From Bacillota bacterium (lineage in GTDB: Bacteria; Bacillota; Clostridia; Christensenellales; Aristaeellaceae), in the NCBI GenBank assembly GCA_023436585.1, contig JAEZIN010000006.1, positions 248,001 to 312,000 of the forward strand: DNA of 64,000 nt, written 5' to 3'. Below, one piece after another: positions 9,146-17,651 of the stretch (position 1 is its first letter; the number at the start of each line of letters is the position of its first letter). Made by a program: the position numbers and the translations under genes. Under the pieces are notes generated by a model, which was given only the letters and a program-made list of their open reading frames with translations, ran no database searches and was not told the origin of the DNA.

Positions 9146-9448
9146 TTCAAAGAGAGGGCATCCGAAGGTTTCCAAAGGCTCCGAAACATCGCCCCTGCCA
9201 GTGGCTCCGTAGCCGAAGCGCCGGCTGTGCCGGATGAAGCGAGGCAAAGGAGGCTGGCGAAACAAGCGATGCAAGCGGCAGCGAAGCAGCGCGCCGATTG
9301 AGCCAGATGGAGAGAATAGGGCGATGTGGAGGAGGCCAGCGAAAAGGAGCAGTGCAAGCGGTAGCGCCGCAATGCGACTATTGAGCTGGTCGGACCGACC
9401 GGAAAGCCCTTTGGTCGCGTCCGAAGACGCGAAAACCTTCTCTTTGAA
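9146..9448 (-). ncRNA. Putative structured RNA or dispersed repeat element between araB and araD
   Basis: A 303-bp block bounded by perfect 10-bp inverted ends (TTCAAAGAGA at 9146-9155, complement at 9439-9448). Inside are a 9-bp long-range pair (ACATCGCCC 9186-9194 with GGGCGATGT 9319-9327) and several hairpins (9203-9214, 9221-9233, 9388-9400, 9416-9431). There are also two related units of 58-59 bp (9249-9306 and 9331-9389). The units show compensatory changes in their closing stem: CTGGC/GCCAG in one, CCAGC/GCTGG in the other. Read on the minus strand the 9416-9431 hairpin carries a C(UUCG)G tetraloop, which favours that strand and would place it in the araD 3' region. No coding pattern is convincing. 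Strand and function are inferences. Confidence 0.45.
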
Positions 9449-9497
9449 CAAAATATGCAGGGTTAGTACGATGTTCCTTTTGATAAACAACAAAGTA

Positions 9498-10196
9498 TTA
9501 CTTCTTCTGCCCGTAATACGCATTCTTCCCGTGCTTTCTTTGAAAGTGCTTTTCGCTTACATGCTCCGGGCAGGGGAGGGAATCAGGGCTAATCTGCCTC
9601 GTCATGGCCGCCATGGCAGCCACTTCTTCCAATATGATGGCATTCTCTACCGCCTTGTCAGGCGATTCCCCCCAGGTGAAAGGACCATGACAGCTTAAGA
9701 GCACGGCAGGCACGTGCAGCCTGGGAACGTCCTTAAAGGTTTCCACAATCAAATTACCGGTTTCACCTTCATAATCACGGGCCACTTCCTCGGCGGTCAA
9801 AGGGCGGGCGCAGGGTACCGGGCCGTGGAAGCTGTCGGCATGTGTGGTGCCAAAGCAGGGGATGTGCATTTTCGCCTGAGCCCAGGCTGTAGCCATGCGG
9901 CTGTGTGTATGGGTGACGCCCCCGATTTCCGGCCAGGCCCTGTACAGCTTCAAATGGGTGGGCGTATCGCTGGAGGGGCGCAAAGCGCTGTCCACCGCCT
10001 GCCCGTTATCCAGGCGTACCAATACGATATCCGACGGTTTGAGCAGCTCATAGCTGACGCCGCTGGGCTTGATGGCCATCAGACCCTGCTCCCGGTCGAT
10101 TCCGCTGACATTGCCCCAGGTTAATACCACCAGCCCGCTTTTCCAAAGCTTAATATTCGCCTCATATACCTGTTCCTTCAATAGCTGCAGGGACAT
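9498..10196 (-). CDS. araD: L-ribulose-5-phosphate 4-epimerase
   Basis: 232-residue class II aldolase-fold enzyme that converts L-ribulose 5-phosphate to D-xylulose 5-phosphate, the last step of arabinose catabolism. The zinc-binding THTHSRMAT motif, the GNVSG loop, the KPSGVSY phosphate-binding segment and the C-terminal HGPFTWG motif all match AraD. Start ATG at 10194-10196 follows AAAGGCAGG; the frame stays open 30 codons further without a ribosome site, and a promoter lies in that extension. It is convergent with araB rather than in the same operon, with the structured element between them. Confidence 0.93.
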   Translation of the reverse strand: MSLQLLKEQVYEANIKLWKSGLVVLTWGNVSGIDREQGLMAIKPSGVSYELLKPSDIVLVRLDNGQAVDSALRPSSDTPTHLKLYRAWPEIGGVTHTHSRMATAWAQAKMHIPCFGTTHADSFHGPVPCARPLTAEEVARDYEGETGNLIVETFKDVPRLHVPAVLLSCHGPFTWGESPDKAVENAIILEEVAAMAAMTRQISPDSLPCPEHVSEKHFQRKHGKNAYYGQKK

Positions 10197-10242
10197 ACAC
10201 AGCCTGCCTTTCCCATGTTTTCGCATGGCGTTTTCTACCCAT

Positions 10243-10271
10243 ATTATATCGATTAACTGCGTTTTTCTCAA
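10243..10271 (-). promoter_or_regulatory. Promoter for araD
   Basis: On the minus strand: TTGAGA (10266-10271), 17-bp spacer, TATAAT (10243-10248). It lies about 47 bp upstream of the araD ATG and supports the short araD start. It is back to back with the promoter at 10309-10337. Confidence 0.7.
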
Positions 10272-10308
10272 GCCTTCCTCCGTCAATTAAGGCAAAAAAC
10301 AATGGCAG

Positions 10309-10337
10309 TTGACTCGTGCAAATTGGGGTGTTACAAT
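10309..10337 (+). promoter_or_regulatory. Promoter for hypothetical gene 10378-10830
   Basis: TTGACT at 10309-10314, 17-bp spacer, TACAAT at 10332-10337. It places transcription start near 10344, just ahead of the ribosome site at 10360-10370, and so supports the GTG start at 10378. Confidence 0.7.
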
Positions 10338-10377
10338 CAATGCAGTGTATGGAGTCATCAAGGAGGGAGGGTATGCC

Positions 10378-10830
10378 GTGGATTTGAAGGAGATTGCGGT
10401 AAGTTGCCTGTATGACGGCAAATGGTCGGAAATCGCGGAAACGGAGAATCAGCGGAACTTCCTGAAGGCAAGAAAAAAACTGAACAAAACCTTTGCGGCC
10501 CGCTATGGGGAAAACAGCGGCTACAAAGGCTGGTGGCTGGATGGACTGGAGATATGGCGCGCCGACTATTCCGGACGCGAATCGGCCATGATGTGTCTTC
10601 ACCTGAAAAAGCAGGAGGAAAAAGAAGATATCCTGTTTTATGGGGTGGAGGGCATGAACATAAAAGGGGATCTGCAGCCGCCGGGATCGCAGTGGGCGGC
10701 GGAGGTGCTTTTGATGGCGTTTGCCCTGGAACACAAGGAACTGCATTGTGCCCTTGTTTGCAGAGAAGGTTTCACGCTCAGGATGCGGTTTGCCCAGGTA
10801 ATCCCGATGGATAAAGATCATAGCATGTAA
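10378..10830 (+). CDS. Hypothetical protein, 150 aa
   Basis: Soluble, charged protein that I do not recognise. GTG 10378 is chosen because AAGGAGGGAGG lies at 10360-10370 and the promoter TTGACT/TACAAT at 10309-10337 excludes an upstream start; the frame itself opens at 10309. The product begins with a short strand pair (KEIAVSCLYDGKW), has a basic helical stretch (NFLKARKKLNKTFAARYG) and several Trp residues (GWWLDGLEIW), then strands to the end. No membrane segment or signal peptide. It stands alone between divergent araD and convergent GH3 genes and has its own terminator. No function is proposed. Confidence 0.65.
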   Translation: MDLKEIAVSCLYDGKWSEIAETENQRNFLKARKKLNKTFAARYGENSGYKGWWLDGLEIWRADYSGRESAMMCLHLKKQEEKEDILFYGVEGMNIKGDLQPPGSQWAAEVLLMAFALEHKELHCALVCREGFTLRMRFAQVIPMDKDHSM

Positions 10831-10857
10831 CCCTGGTAACTTCTCAATATCAAAACG

Positions 10858-10892
10858 AGCCACGGCTTCATAATTAGAGCCGTGGCTTTTTG
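10858..10892 (+). terminator. Terminator after hypothetical gene
   Basis: Perfect 10-bp stem, AGCCACGGCT (10858-10867) with AGCCGTGGCT (10878-10887), then five T. On the other strand a shorter T-run follows CG, so it may also stop the convergent GH3 transcript. Confidence 0.85.
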
Positions 10893-10932
10893 TTATGTTT
10901 CCAAAAATGCGAGGTGAAAACCGACGGGGGAG

Positions 10933-13191
10933 TCAGGCTTTACCATTCAAGGCATCGACCATACTTCGCAGCGAGTCCCTGTCAATCTTCCCCGAGAATG
11001 AAGCCAAGGCATGCAGCGGCAAATCGCGCAACATAGCGGCCATCATATCCGCCGTAATGGCGGTACCCTCGCCGGCATTCTCAGTGAAGAGATGCATTTC
11101 CCCCATGATCCGATCCACCATAGGCTTGCCATGCGGCGCATCCATCACATCGCCCAGTGTGGAGTCCATGGTGAAATGGCAGGGGAGACTTGGTGCGCCG
11201 GTGATTTCCACTATGCCTTCCAGGCGGATGTCTCTTGAGGACGCGCCGATCAGTATATTGTAAGCGCCGTTTTCCGCATGCCAGCCAGGCAGGGATACCT
11301 CATAATAAGCAAAAGCCCGCAGGTCCAGGGAAAGTACGACTGTTTTTGTCTCACCGGGATTCAGATGTACTTTTGCAAAATCCTTTAATTCCTTTTCCGG
11401 CCTGGATATGCCTTTGTGCGCGCTGGCTACATACAGCTGCACAATTTCCTTGCCCGCCATCGTGCCCGTATTGGTTACATCCACGGATACTTGCAGCGTT
11501 TCATTATACTGAAGGCGTTCCGTGCTCAGGCGGAGGTTGCTGTAAGCGAAGGCCGTATAACTGAGGCCGTGGCCGAAGGGGAAGCGTACATCCATGCGCT
11601 TCGCATCATAATGGCGGTAGCCGACATACACGCCCTCCCTGTACTCTACCGTATCCTTATCGCCGGGGAAGTACAAATAGGATGGATTGTCCTCCAGCTT
11701 CAGAGGGAAGGTTTCCGCCAGCTTGCCGCAGGGACTGGCCGCGCCAAAGAGCAAATCCACAACGGCACCGCCCACGGCCTGACCGCCTAGATATGCTTCC
11801 AGTATAGCCGGCACATTGTCCGCCCAGGGCATCTCCACCGGTGAACCGTTATGCAGGACCACTACGGTGCGCGGCTGTACCTCAAGCACAGCATGCAGCA
11901 GTTCCAACTGGCAATTTGGCAGGCGCATGTGGGTGCGGTCATACCCTTCCGATTCAAAAGCATCGGGAAGGCCCAGGAAAAGCACGGCCGTGTCTGCTTC
12001 CTTTGCCGCTTGCGCGGCTTCCAGAATCAAATCCGGCAGGCTTGCATCCTCCTTCGTATCATACCCCTGGGCATAGGTGACGCTGCCGTGGACGCTGCGC
12101 ACCGCCTGCAGGGCGGACAGCACTTCGCAGGCGTTGATGTGGGAGCTTCCGCCGCCCTGGAACCGGGGTTCTTTGGCAAACTTGCCGATGAAGGCAACTT
12201 TCTTGTTGCCACGGATGGGCAAAACGCTTTGCTCATTCTTCAAAAGGACCATGCTTTCCCTCGCGATGCGCCTGGCCAGATGGTGATGGACGCCCCTGTC
12301 GAACAGCGCGGAAGCATCCCTGTTCGTGATAAAGCGGATTACGGTGGATACGATACGCTCTGCCGCCTGATCGAGTGTCTGCTCGGGAATTTTGCCTTCG
12401 TGCACCGCTTGTATGAGAAGCTTGTCGCTTGCATCGCTCAGGGAGGGCATCTCCAGATCCAGCCCCGCCATGACGCCGTCCGCGTGGTCGTTGCAGGCGC
12501 CCCAATCGGTCATGGTGAAGCCGTCAAAGCCCCATTCCTCCCGCAGGATACCGGTAAGCAGCTTTTTGTTTTCGCTTGCATACGTTCCATTGACTTTGTT
12601 GTACGAGCACATTATGGTCCATGGTTTTGATTTTTTCACCGCTATTTCAAACCCGGTCAGGTAGATTTCCCGCAGCGTGCGCTCATCCACCACGGCGTTT
12701 ACCGTCATGCGGCGGTGTTCCTGGTTGTTTACGGCATAATGCTTCATGCTGACGCCGATGTTCTTTGTCTGAACGCCGTCAATGTATGCCGCCGCGAGCT
12801 CCCCCGTAAGGTAAGGATCTTCGGAAAAATACTCAAAGTTGCGGCCGCACAGGGGAGAGCGCTTGATATTGACCGCCGGCCCCAGCAAAATGGCCACATC
12901 CTCCGCCTGGCATTCCTCGCCCAATGCTTCGCCCAGAAGGCGCACCAATTCGCGGTCAAAGGAACAGGCCAATCCTGCAGCCGTAGGAAAGCAAACAGCG
13001 GATATGCTGTCGTTCAGGCCCAGATGGTCCCCGGAAGATATCTGCTTGCGCAGGCCGTGGGGGCCGTCGGCAACCATCACGGAGGGGATCCCCAGCCGAT
13101 CCACTCCTTTTATGTGCCAGAAGCCTTTCCCGGAGCACAGGGAGGCTTTTTCCTCTAATGTCATTTGTTGAACCAATTGCTTGGCATCCAT
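10933..13191 (-). CDS. Glycoside hydrolase family 3 (beta-glucosidase / beta-xylosidase type)
   Basis: 752-residue GH3 enzyme with the usual order: TIM-barrel domain (about 10-300), alpha/beta sandwich (about 330-540) and C-terminal fibronectin III-like domain (about 580-660). The nucleophile is the Asp of TMTDWGA (D229), and the KHYAVNNQE motif (150-158) binds the -1 sugar. No signal peptide, so it cleaves imported oligosaccharides. ATG at 13189-13191 follows AAGGAGGAG; the frame opens 11 codons earlier. Family knowledge does not separate beta-glucosidase, xylosidase and arabinosidase by sequence; the arabinose genes and the divergent importer suggest a hemicellulose role. Confidence 0.9.
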   Translation of the reverse strand: MDAKQLVQQMTLEEKASLCSGKGFWHIKGVDRLGIPSVMVADGPHGLRKQISSGDHLGLNDSISAVCFPTAAGLACSFDRELVRLLGEALGEECQAEDVAILLGPAVNIKRSPLCGRNFEYFSEDPYLTGELAAAYIDGVQTKNIGVSMKHYAVNNQEHRRMTVNAVVDERTLREIYLTGFEIAVKKSKPWTIMCSYNKVNGTYASENKKLLTGILREEWGFDGFTMTDWGACNDHADGVMAGLDLEMPSLSDASDKLLIQAVHEGKIPEQTLDQAAERIVSTVIRFITNRDASALFDRGVHHHLARRIARESMVLLKNEQSVLPIRGNKKVAFIGKFAKEPRFQGGGSSHINACEVLSALQAVRSVHGSVTYAQGYDTKEDASLPDLILEAAQAAKEADTAVLFLGLPDAFESEGYDRTHMRLPNCQLELLHAVLEVQPRTVVVLHNGSPVEMPWADNVPAILEAYLGGQAVGGAVVDLLFGAASPCGKLAETFPLKLEDNPSYLYFPGDKDTVEYREGVYVGYRHYDAKRMDVRFPFGHGLSYTAFAYSNLRLSTERLQYNETLQVSVDVTNTGTMAGKEIVQLYVASAHKGISRPEKELKDFAKVHLNPGETKTVVLSLDLRAFAYYEVSLPGWHAENGAYNILIGASSRDIRLEGIVEITGAPSLPCHFTMDSTLGDVMDAPHGKPMVDRIMGEMHLFTENAGEGTAITADMMAAMLRDLPLHALASFSGKIDRDSLRSMVDALNGKA

Positions 13192-13677
13192 TGATACTCC
13201 TCCTTGCTGCATGGAATGATTCAAAGAGAGCCCACCTCGGCATGCTTTGCATCCATATCATACCAGCACGCATCCATTGTACGATGAGTATATCAAATGC
13301 ACAGGCACAGGGGAAGAGAGAGAAAGCCTTTTTCTGTATAAAATAAACTGGCAGAAGAAAGGTTTTATACAAATCTCCGTGTGGCTTCAGCTCAAAACAT
13401 ATTTCGCAAAAAGCAGAAGTTAGTAAAACATGATAGAATATAACGTCTATATTTGTCTAATCGCTTGAATGGAAATCTGTGGCGATGTATAATTGACCCA
13501 TCCATGAAAACGAAAAGTTAATGCATTTGTTAAGTAACGAAAATCCGCTCTTCCCATGCAAGAAATAACCCTGTTGGATGGAAAGGCTGTAAAAAGCTTG
13601 TTTTCTGTGCGCTTTTTTCACGATGGTCCCTACAGGCGATTGCCTGTTAAATAGGGAGAAAGGTAAGGAGGCATACC
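13192..13677. other. Divergent intergenic region between GH3 and importer operon
   Basis: 486 bp without a gene. It holds the GH3 ribosome site on the minus strand (13195-13203), AT-rich sequence at 13300-13480, and the importer promoter at 13465-13493. The roughly 178-nt leader before the binding-protein ATG includes short self-complementary segments (13590-13650) but no riboswitch class that I recognise. A strong ribosome site (AAGGAGG) lies just before 13678. Confidence 0.6.
13465..13493 (+). promoter_or_regulatory. Sigma-A promoter for the Opp/Dpp-type importer operon
   Basis: TTGAAT (13465-13470), 17-bp spacer, TATAAT (13488-13493). The untranslated leader to the ATG at 13678 is about 178 nt. 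Confidence 0.75.
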
Positions 13678-15444
13678 ATGAAAAAACTGGCCAAACTGCT
13701 CACCCTGACGCTTGCGCTGGTGTTGGTGCTCACATCCGCGGCATACGCCGGTGGAACCCTGGAGGTACCGCGCAATGAAACATTGTACGTCAACGGTCTT
13801 GCCTGGGGCGCACCCGAAAACTACAACCCTGTGACCGGCAACCCCTCTTTCCCCAACGGTGGTCAGCGCGTTGCCATGTTTGAGTTCCTGTTTATGTACA
13901 ACCATCTCACCGGCGAAGGCGAACCGCTGCTGGCCGATGGCCCCATTGCGTGGGTGGACCAGTACAACTTCACCGTAAAGGTCAAGGATGCCGCCAAGTG
14001 GAACGACGGCACGCCCCTGACGAATGCGGACGTGGCGTACACTTACAACTTTGCCAACAAGTATCAGGTAAACTGGTCCAACAACTGGACCTACCTGGAG
14101 AAGGTGGAAGCCATCGATGGCAACAAGGTTCAGTTCACCCTGAAGAAGGAACCTTATGACCGTATCCAGGTGCCCGCTTCCCTGGCCACCGTGTACATTC
14201 TGCCCAAGCATGTGTGGGAAGCCCGTGAAAAGGAGAGCGGTGAAGACATCGCCAAGCTCCGCGGCTACACCGATCTGGACAGCGTAGTGTCTTCCGGCCC
14301 CTACAAGCCCTTCTATCACGACAATACCAACATCATTGTGGTCCGTGACGACAGCTATTGGGGCCAGGATGCCTCCATGTTCGGCAAGCTGGCCGCTCCC
14401 AAGTACATCGCCCATCAGATTTTCAAGGATAATGCTGCCGGCAACCTGGCCATGCAGGAAGGCATGCTGGATATGTCCCAGCAGTTCATCGCCAACGTAT
14501 GGGAAATGTGGGAGAAGGATCCCCTCATTTCCACCTATCTGCCTGAGAATCCCTATTACCTGGCCGGCTCCATGCCCTCCCTTGTGTTCAACGTTACCAA
14601 GCCGGGCCTGGATAACCCCGTTGTCCGCCGCGCCATCGCACTGGCTACTGATTTTGAAGCCATCGCCCAGGACGCCATGTGCGGCATGTCCGAGACACTG
14701 GTGCCCTCCATCATGCTCAAAAAGTATCACGAGAAATATTTGAACCCCTCCGAGAAGATCGACGCGCTGCGCTGGGATACCACCGATCTGGACGAGAACC
14801 GCGAAGCGGCCATAGCCCTTTTGGACGAAGCCGGCTTCAAGGATGTGGATGGGGACGGCAAGCGTGAGATGCCCGACGGCACCAAGATCGAGTGGAGAGT
14901 GGAATGCCCCTACGGCTGGTCCGACTGGAACGCGTCCCTGGAGATTGTTGCCCAGGCGGGGCAGGTCATCGGCCTCAACCTGGTCACCTACTTCCCCGAA
15001 TCCACCGTGTATGACAATGACCGTTTCTATGGCACCTTCGATATGATCATGCAGTCCCCCCATGGCGACCCGAACCCCGGCGCCCCCTGGACCGGCATCC
15101 GCAATGTGCTGTATTCCAAGGACCGCCCGGCTATCGGCGAGTTTGCCGGCTGGAACCAGGGCCGCTACTCCAACCCCCGTATCGATGAGCTTCTGGACCT
15201 GATCGCCGGCGAGAGCGATGAGGTCAAGATCAAGGCGTACTACACCGAGATCGAGGAAATTTACCTTTCCGAGCTGCCCTCCGTGCCCCTCATGTACCGT
15301 CCGTGGCTGTTCCACACCGTGTCCGAGCATGTCTGGACCGGCTTCCCGAAGCTTGACGACGGCACCAATATCCCGCCGCAGGTTTGCACCTCCGGTGCCG
15401 GCATCCGCGCTCTGTACAACCTGAAACCGGCGGAAGCCAAATAA
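13678..15444 (+). CDS. Extracellular solute-binding protein, family 5 (Opp/Dpp type)
   Basis: 588-residue substrate receptor of an ABC importer. Residues 1-25 are a signal peptide (basic start, hydrophobic core, AYA cleavage site), and the mature part has the family 5 fold, with a WNDGTPLTNADVAYTYN segment characteristic of SBP_bac_5. There is no lipobox Cys near the cleavage site, unusual for a monoderm Clostridium, where these proteins are normally lipid-anchored. It is first in an operon with two permeases and two ATPases. Ligand is probably an oligosaccharide or peptide. Family 5 proteins in Thermotoga bind beta-glycan oligosaccharides, and the neighbouring glycosidases favour sugar; that is inference. 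Confidence 0.9.
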   Translation: MKKLAKLLTLTLALVLVLTSAAYAGGTLEVPRNETLYVNGLAWGAPENYNPVTGNPSFPNGGQRVAMFEFLFMYNHLTGEGEPLLADGPIAWVDQYNFTVKVKDAAKWNDGTPLTNADVAYTYNFANKYQVNWSNNWTYLEKVEAIDGNKVQFTLKKEPYDRIQVPASLATVYILPKHVWEAREKESGEDIAKLRGYTDLDSVVSSGPYKPFYHDNTNIIVVRDDSYWGQDASMFGKLAAPKYIAHQIFKDNAAGNLAMQEGMLDMSQQFIANVWEMWEKDPLISTYLPENPYYLAGSMPSLVFNVTKPGLDNPVVRRAIALATDFEAIAQDAMCGMSETLVPSIMLKKYHEKYLNPSEKIDALRWDTTDLDENREAAIALLDEAGFKDVDGDGKREMPDGTKIEWRVECPYGWSDWNASLEIVAQAGQVIGLNLVTYFPESTVYDNDRFYGTFDMIMQSPHGDPNPGAPWTGIRNVLYSKDRPAIGEFAGWNQGRYSNPRIDELLDLIAGESDEVKIKAYYTEIEEIYLSELPSVPLMYRPWLFHTVSEHVWTGFPKLDDGTNIPPQVCTSGAGIRALYNLKPAEAK

Positions 15445-15481
15445 TACAATAAGTATTGGATCAAGTAAAAATCAAGCAAAC

Positions 15482-15513
15482 GGGCGTCGGGAGGCTGGCC
15501 CTTCCGGCGCCCC
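15482..15513 (+). promoter_or_regulatory. Intercistronic stem-loop after binding-protein gene
   Basis: An imperfect GC-rich hairpin (GGGCG...GGGAGG with CCCTTCC...CGCCC) between the binding-protein gene and the first permease, with no T-run. Hairpins at this position in ABC importer operons typically stabilise the upstream message so that more receptor than permease is made; that role is inferred. Confidence 0.5.
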
Positions 15514-15598
15514 ATTCCAATATTCATTTGTTTTGAAGCTTCCGGCGCGAAGGCCGTTTCATCCTACCGCAATTTACTGGATCGGGGTGAAGTATGTC

Positions 15599-16597
15599 TT
15601 GAGGAAGTTTTTTGTCAAGAAATTCTTCTGGTATCTGCTGACGCTGATTGTGGCGCTGGTATTGAACTTCTTTCTGCCCAGGCTGATTCCCGGCAACCCG
15701 GTTCAATCCATCGTCGGCCAGGTAACCCAGGGCATGACCGATACGGACAGGATGCGGGATATTTATATATCCTATATGAAGGAGTTCGGCCTGGATAAGC
15801 CGCTGTTGGAGCAGTTCTTCATCTATATAGGCAAGCTGCTGCAGGGGGATTTGGGAAAATCCATCCGGAACCTGAACAGGCCTGTTGCGGATATCATGGC
15901 TTCGGCCATACCATACACCGTGGGGCTGCAACTGCCTGCCATTCTCGTTGGCTGGACCCTGGGCAATCTGCTTGGCGCGCTGGCGGCATACAAAAGAGGT
16001 GCCTTCGATAAAATCTCCTTTCCTGTTTCTCTTTTTTTAAGCTCCATCCCCATGTTCATATTTTCGCTGATGCTGCTGTATCTGTTTGCCGTGAACCTTC
16101 AATGGTTTCCCATCAACGGCGCGTATGGGCAGGGCATGATCCCAAGTATGACGTGGAGGTTCTTCGCGTCGCTCATAGAACATTGGGCGCTGCCCTGGCT
16201 GAGCCTGGTTTTGGTCATGATCGGCGGGCAGGCCATAGGCATGCGTTCCATGTCGCTGTATGAGCTCAACGCGGATTATGTGCTGTACGCCAAGCTCATG
16301 GGCATACGCAACAAGAGGATTACCGGCTATGTATTCCGCAACGCTGTGCTGCCCCAGGTGACGGGCCTGGCGCTGTCCCTTGGCACCATGATCACCGGCG
16401 CGCTGATTACCGAAATGGTGTTCAACTATCCGGGGATCGGCACCTGGATGTTCACCGCCATCCGGACGGTGGACTATCCCCTGATATCAGGGTGCACGCT
16501 GATGGTGACATTGACCGTGCTGGCAGCCAACTTCATCATTGAGATTATATATGGCTTCCTGGACCCGCGGATCAAGGCTGCGCAGGCGGAGGATTGA
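15599..16597 (+). CDS. ABC importer permease, DppB/OppB family
   Basis: About 332 residues, six membrane helices. The N-terminal helix is followed by the LPRLIPGNPVQSIVG motif that typifies DppB/OppB, and the EAA-type coupling loop is near YAKLMGIRNKRITGYVFRNAVLPQ. The start is uncertain. TTG 15599 is favoured because GGGTGAAG precedes it at a proper distance and it gives the family-typical N-terminus. GTG 15587 and ATG 15533 are also in frame, but the ATG has no ribosome site. It pairs with the next gene as the membrane channel of the importer. Confidence 0.85.
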   Translation: MRKFFVKKFFWYLLTLIVALVLNFFLPRLIPGNPVQSIVGQVTQGMTDTDRMRDIYISYMKEFGLDKPLLEQFFIYIGKLLQGDLGKSIRNLNRPVADIMASAIPYTVGLQLPAILVGWTLGNLLGALAAYKRGAFDKISFPVSLFLSSIPMFIFSLMLLYLFAVNLQWFPINGAYGQGMIPSMTWRFFASLIEHWALPWLSLVLVMIGGQAIGMRSMSLYELNADYVLYAKLMGIRNKRITGYVFRNAVLPQVTGLALSLGTMITGALITEMVFNYPGIGTWMFTAIRTVDYPLISGCTLMVTLTVLAANFIIEIIYGFLDPRIKAAQAED

Positions 16598-16600
16598 CAG

Positions 16601-17647
16601 ATGAAAAACACACTGCACATTCTACTGAAATCCAGACGATTCCTCTTCGGCCTTGCGGTTGTGCTCCTGGTCCTGATATTCTCCATCTTTTATCCCATGA
16701 TCAATACCAACGATCCCAACGAAAACCGCTACAACAACGTGAACTATATCACTGTGGCCCCCGTGCGGGAGGCGCTGGAAGCGGGGGATATGCTCCTGGC
16801 CCGGACCGAGGCGGAAAAACTCAAGAACACCGGCGATAAGGAATTGAAATCCGCGGTCAGCGATGCCCTTGAAAAGATGGAGGAAGGCGACTCAAAAGGC
16901 GCCCTCAAGGCCATCAAGGAGATTAAAAAAACCATCAAGCGGCTGAAGGATCAGCCGCCCACCCGGGAATTTCTGCTGGGCACGGACAACTTCGCCACGG
17001 ATATGCTTTTAAAGCTGGCCTATGGGACAAGAACATCCCTGTTTGTAGGTGTGGAGGCCGGCATCATCGCCACCTTCGCCGGCCTTTTGATCGGCCTGTG
17101 TGCTGGTTTCATCGGCGGCAATACCGACAATTCACTGACAACGGTAACGAATATGTTCATCGTCATTCCATCCTTTATCATATTAATCCTTTTGTCCGTC
17201 GCCCTGGGATCAACGCCCACTTGGATGACGGGCATCATCATCGGCGCGACAAGCTGGCCCTGGACGGCCCGGGCCGTGCGCGCGCAAACCACGTCGCTGC
17301 GCAACCGTGACCATGTAAACATGGCCAGGATCACGGGGTATTCCACCGCGCGGATCATACTCAGCGAGATTCTGCCTTACATTGCCAGCTATGTGGTGAT
17401 GGCGTTCATATTGCAGATGGCCTCCGGCATCATGTCCGAAGCGACGCTTTCCTTGCTTGGGTTGGGCGACCCCAGTGGCATTTCGCTGGGTAAGCTTTTA
17501 AACTGGGCCATGCAGTTTGAAGCTGTACGCTCCGGGCGGTGGTGGCAGTTCGTGCCTGTGGCTGTTACCATCGCGCTTACCACCTTCTCGCTGTACATGA
17601 TGAACTCGGGGATGGACGAAGTGTTCAATCCCAAGATTAGGAGTTGA
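16601..17647 (+). CDS. ABC importer permease, DppC/OppC family, with helical insertion
   Basis: 348-residue second permease. One helix (about 14-31) leads into an extracytoplasmic segment, then LLGTDNFATDMLLKLAYGTRTSL begins the conserved transmembrane core and the EAA loop is near NMARITGYSTARII. Unlike ordinary DppC proteins, about 75 residues (45-120) are inserted between the first helix and the LGTD motif. The insert is strongly charged and looks like two or three amphipathic helices (repeated KEL, EKMEEG, KEIKKTIKRLK). It would face outward, near the binding protein. ATG follows GGAGG by eight bases and lies 3 bp after the preceding stop. Confidence 0.9.
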   Translation: MKNTLHILLKSRRFLFGLAVVLLVLIFSIFYPMINTNDPNENRYNNVNYITVAPVREALEAGDMLLARTEAEKLKNTGDKELKSAVSDALEKMEEGDSKGALKAIKEIKKTIKRLKDQPPTREFLLGTDNFATDMLLKLAYGTRTSLFVGVEAGIIATFAGLLIGLCAGFIGGNTDNSLTTVTNMFIVIPSFIILILLSVALGSTPTWMTGIIIGATSWPWTARAVRAQTTSLRNRDHVNMARITGYSTARIILSEILPYIASYVVMAFILQMASGIMSEATLSLLGLGDPSGISLGKLLNWAMQFEAVRSGRWWQFVPVAVTIALTTFSLYMMNSGMDEVFNPKIRS

Positions 17648-17651
17648 TTCC

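Noticed and set aside
9131..9698. Two open frames (plus and minus) crossing the structured element at 9146-9448.
   Set aside because: Both yield Arg/Ser-rich low-complexity products, have no ribosome sites and overlap RNA-like pairing; they probably give spurious small-protein annotations.
13494..13677. A riboswitch in the importer leader.
   Set aside because: The leader is long and has some pairing, but no conserved core of a known class was recognised.
13630..15330. A 566-codon minus-strand open frame opposite the binding-protein gene.
   Set aside because: The plus strand has a signal peptide, family 5 motifs and a promoter; the minus product is low-complexity shadow sequence.
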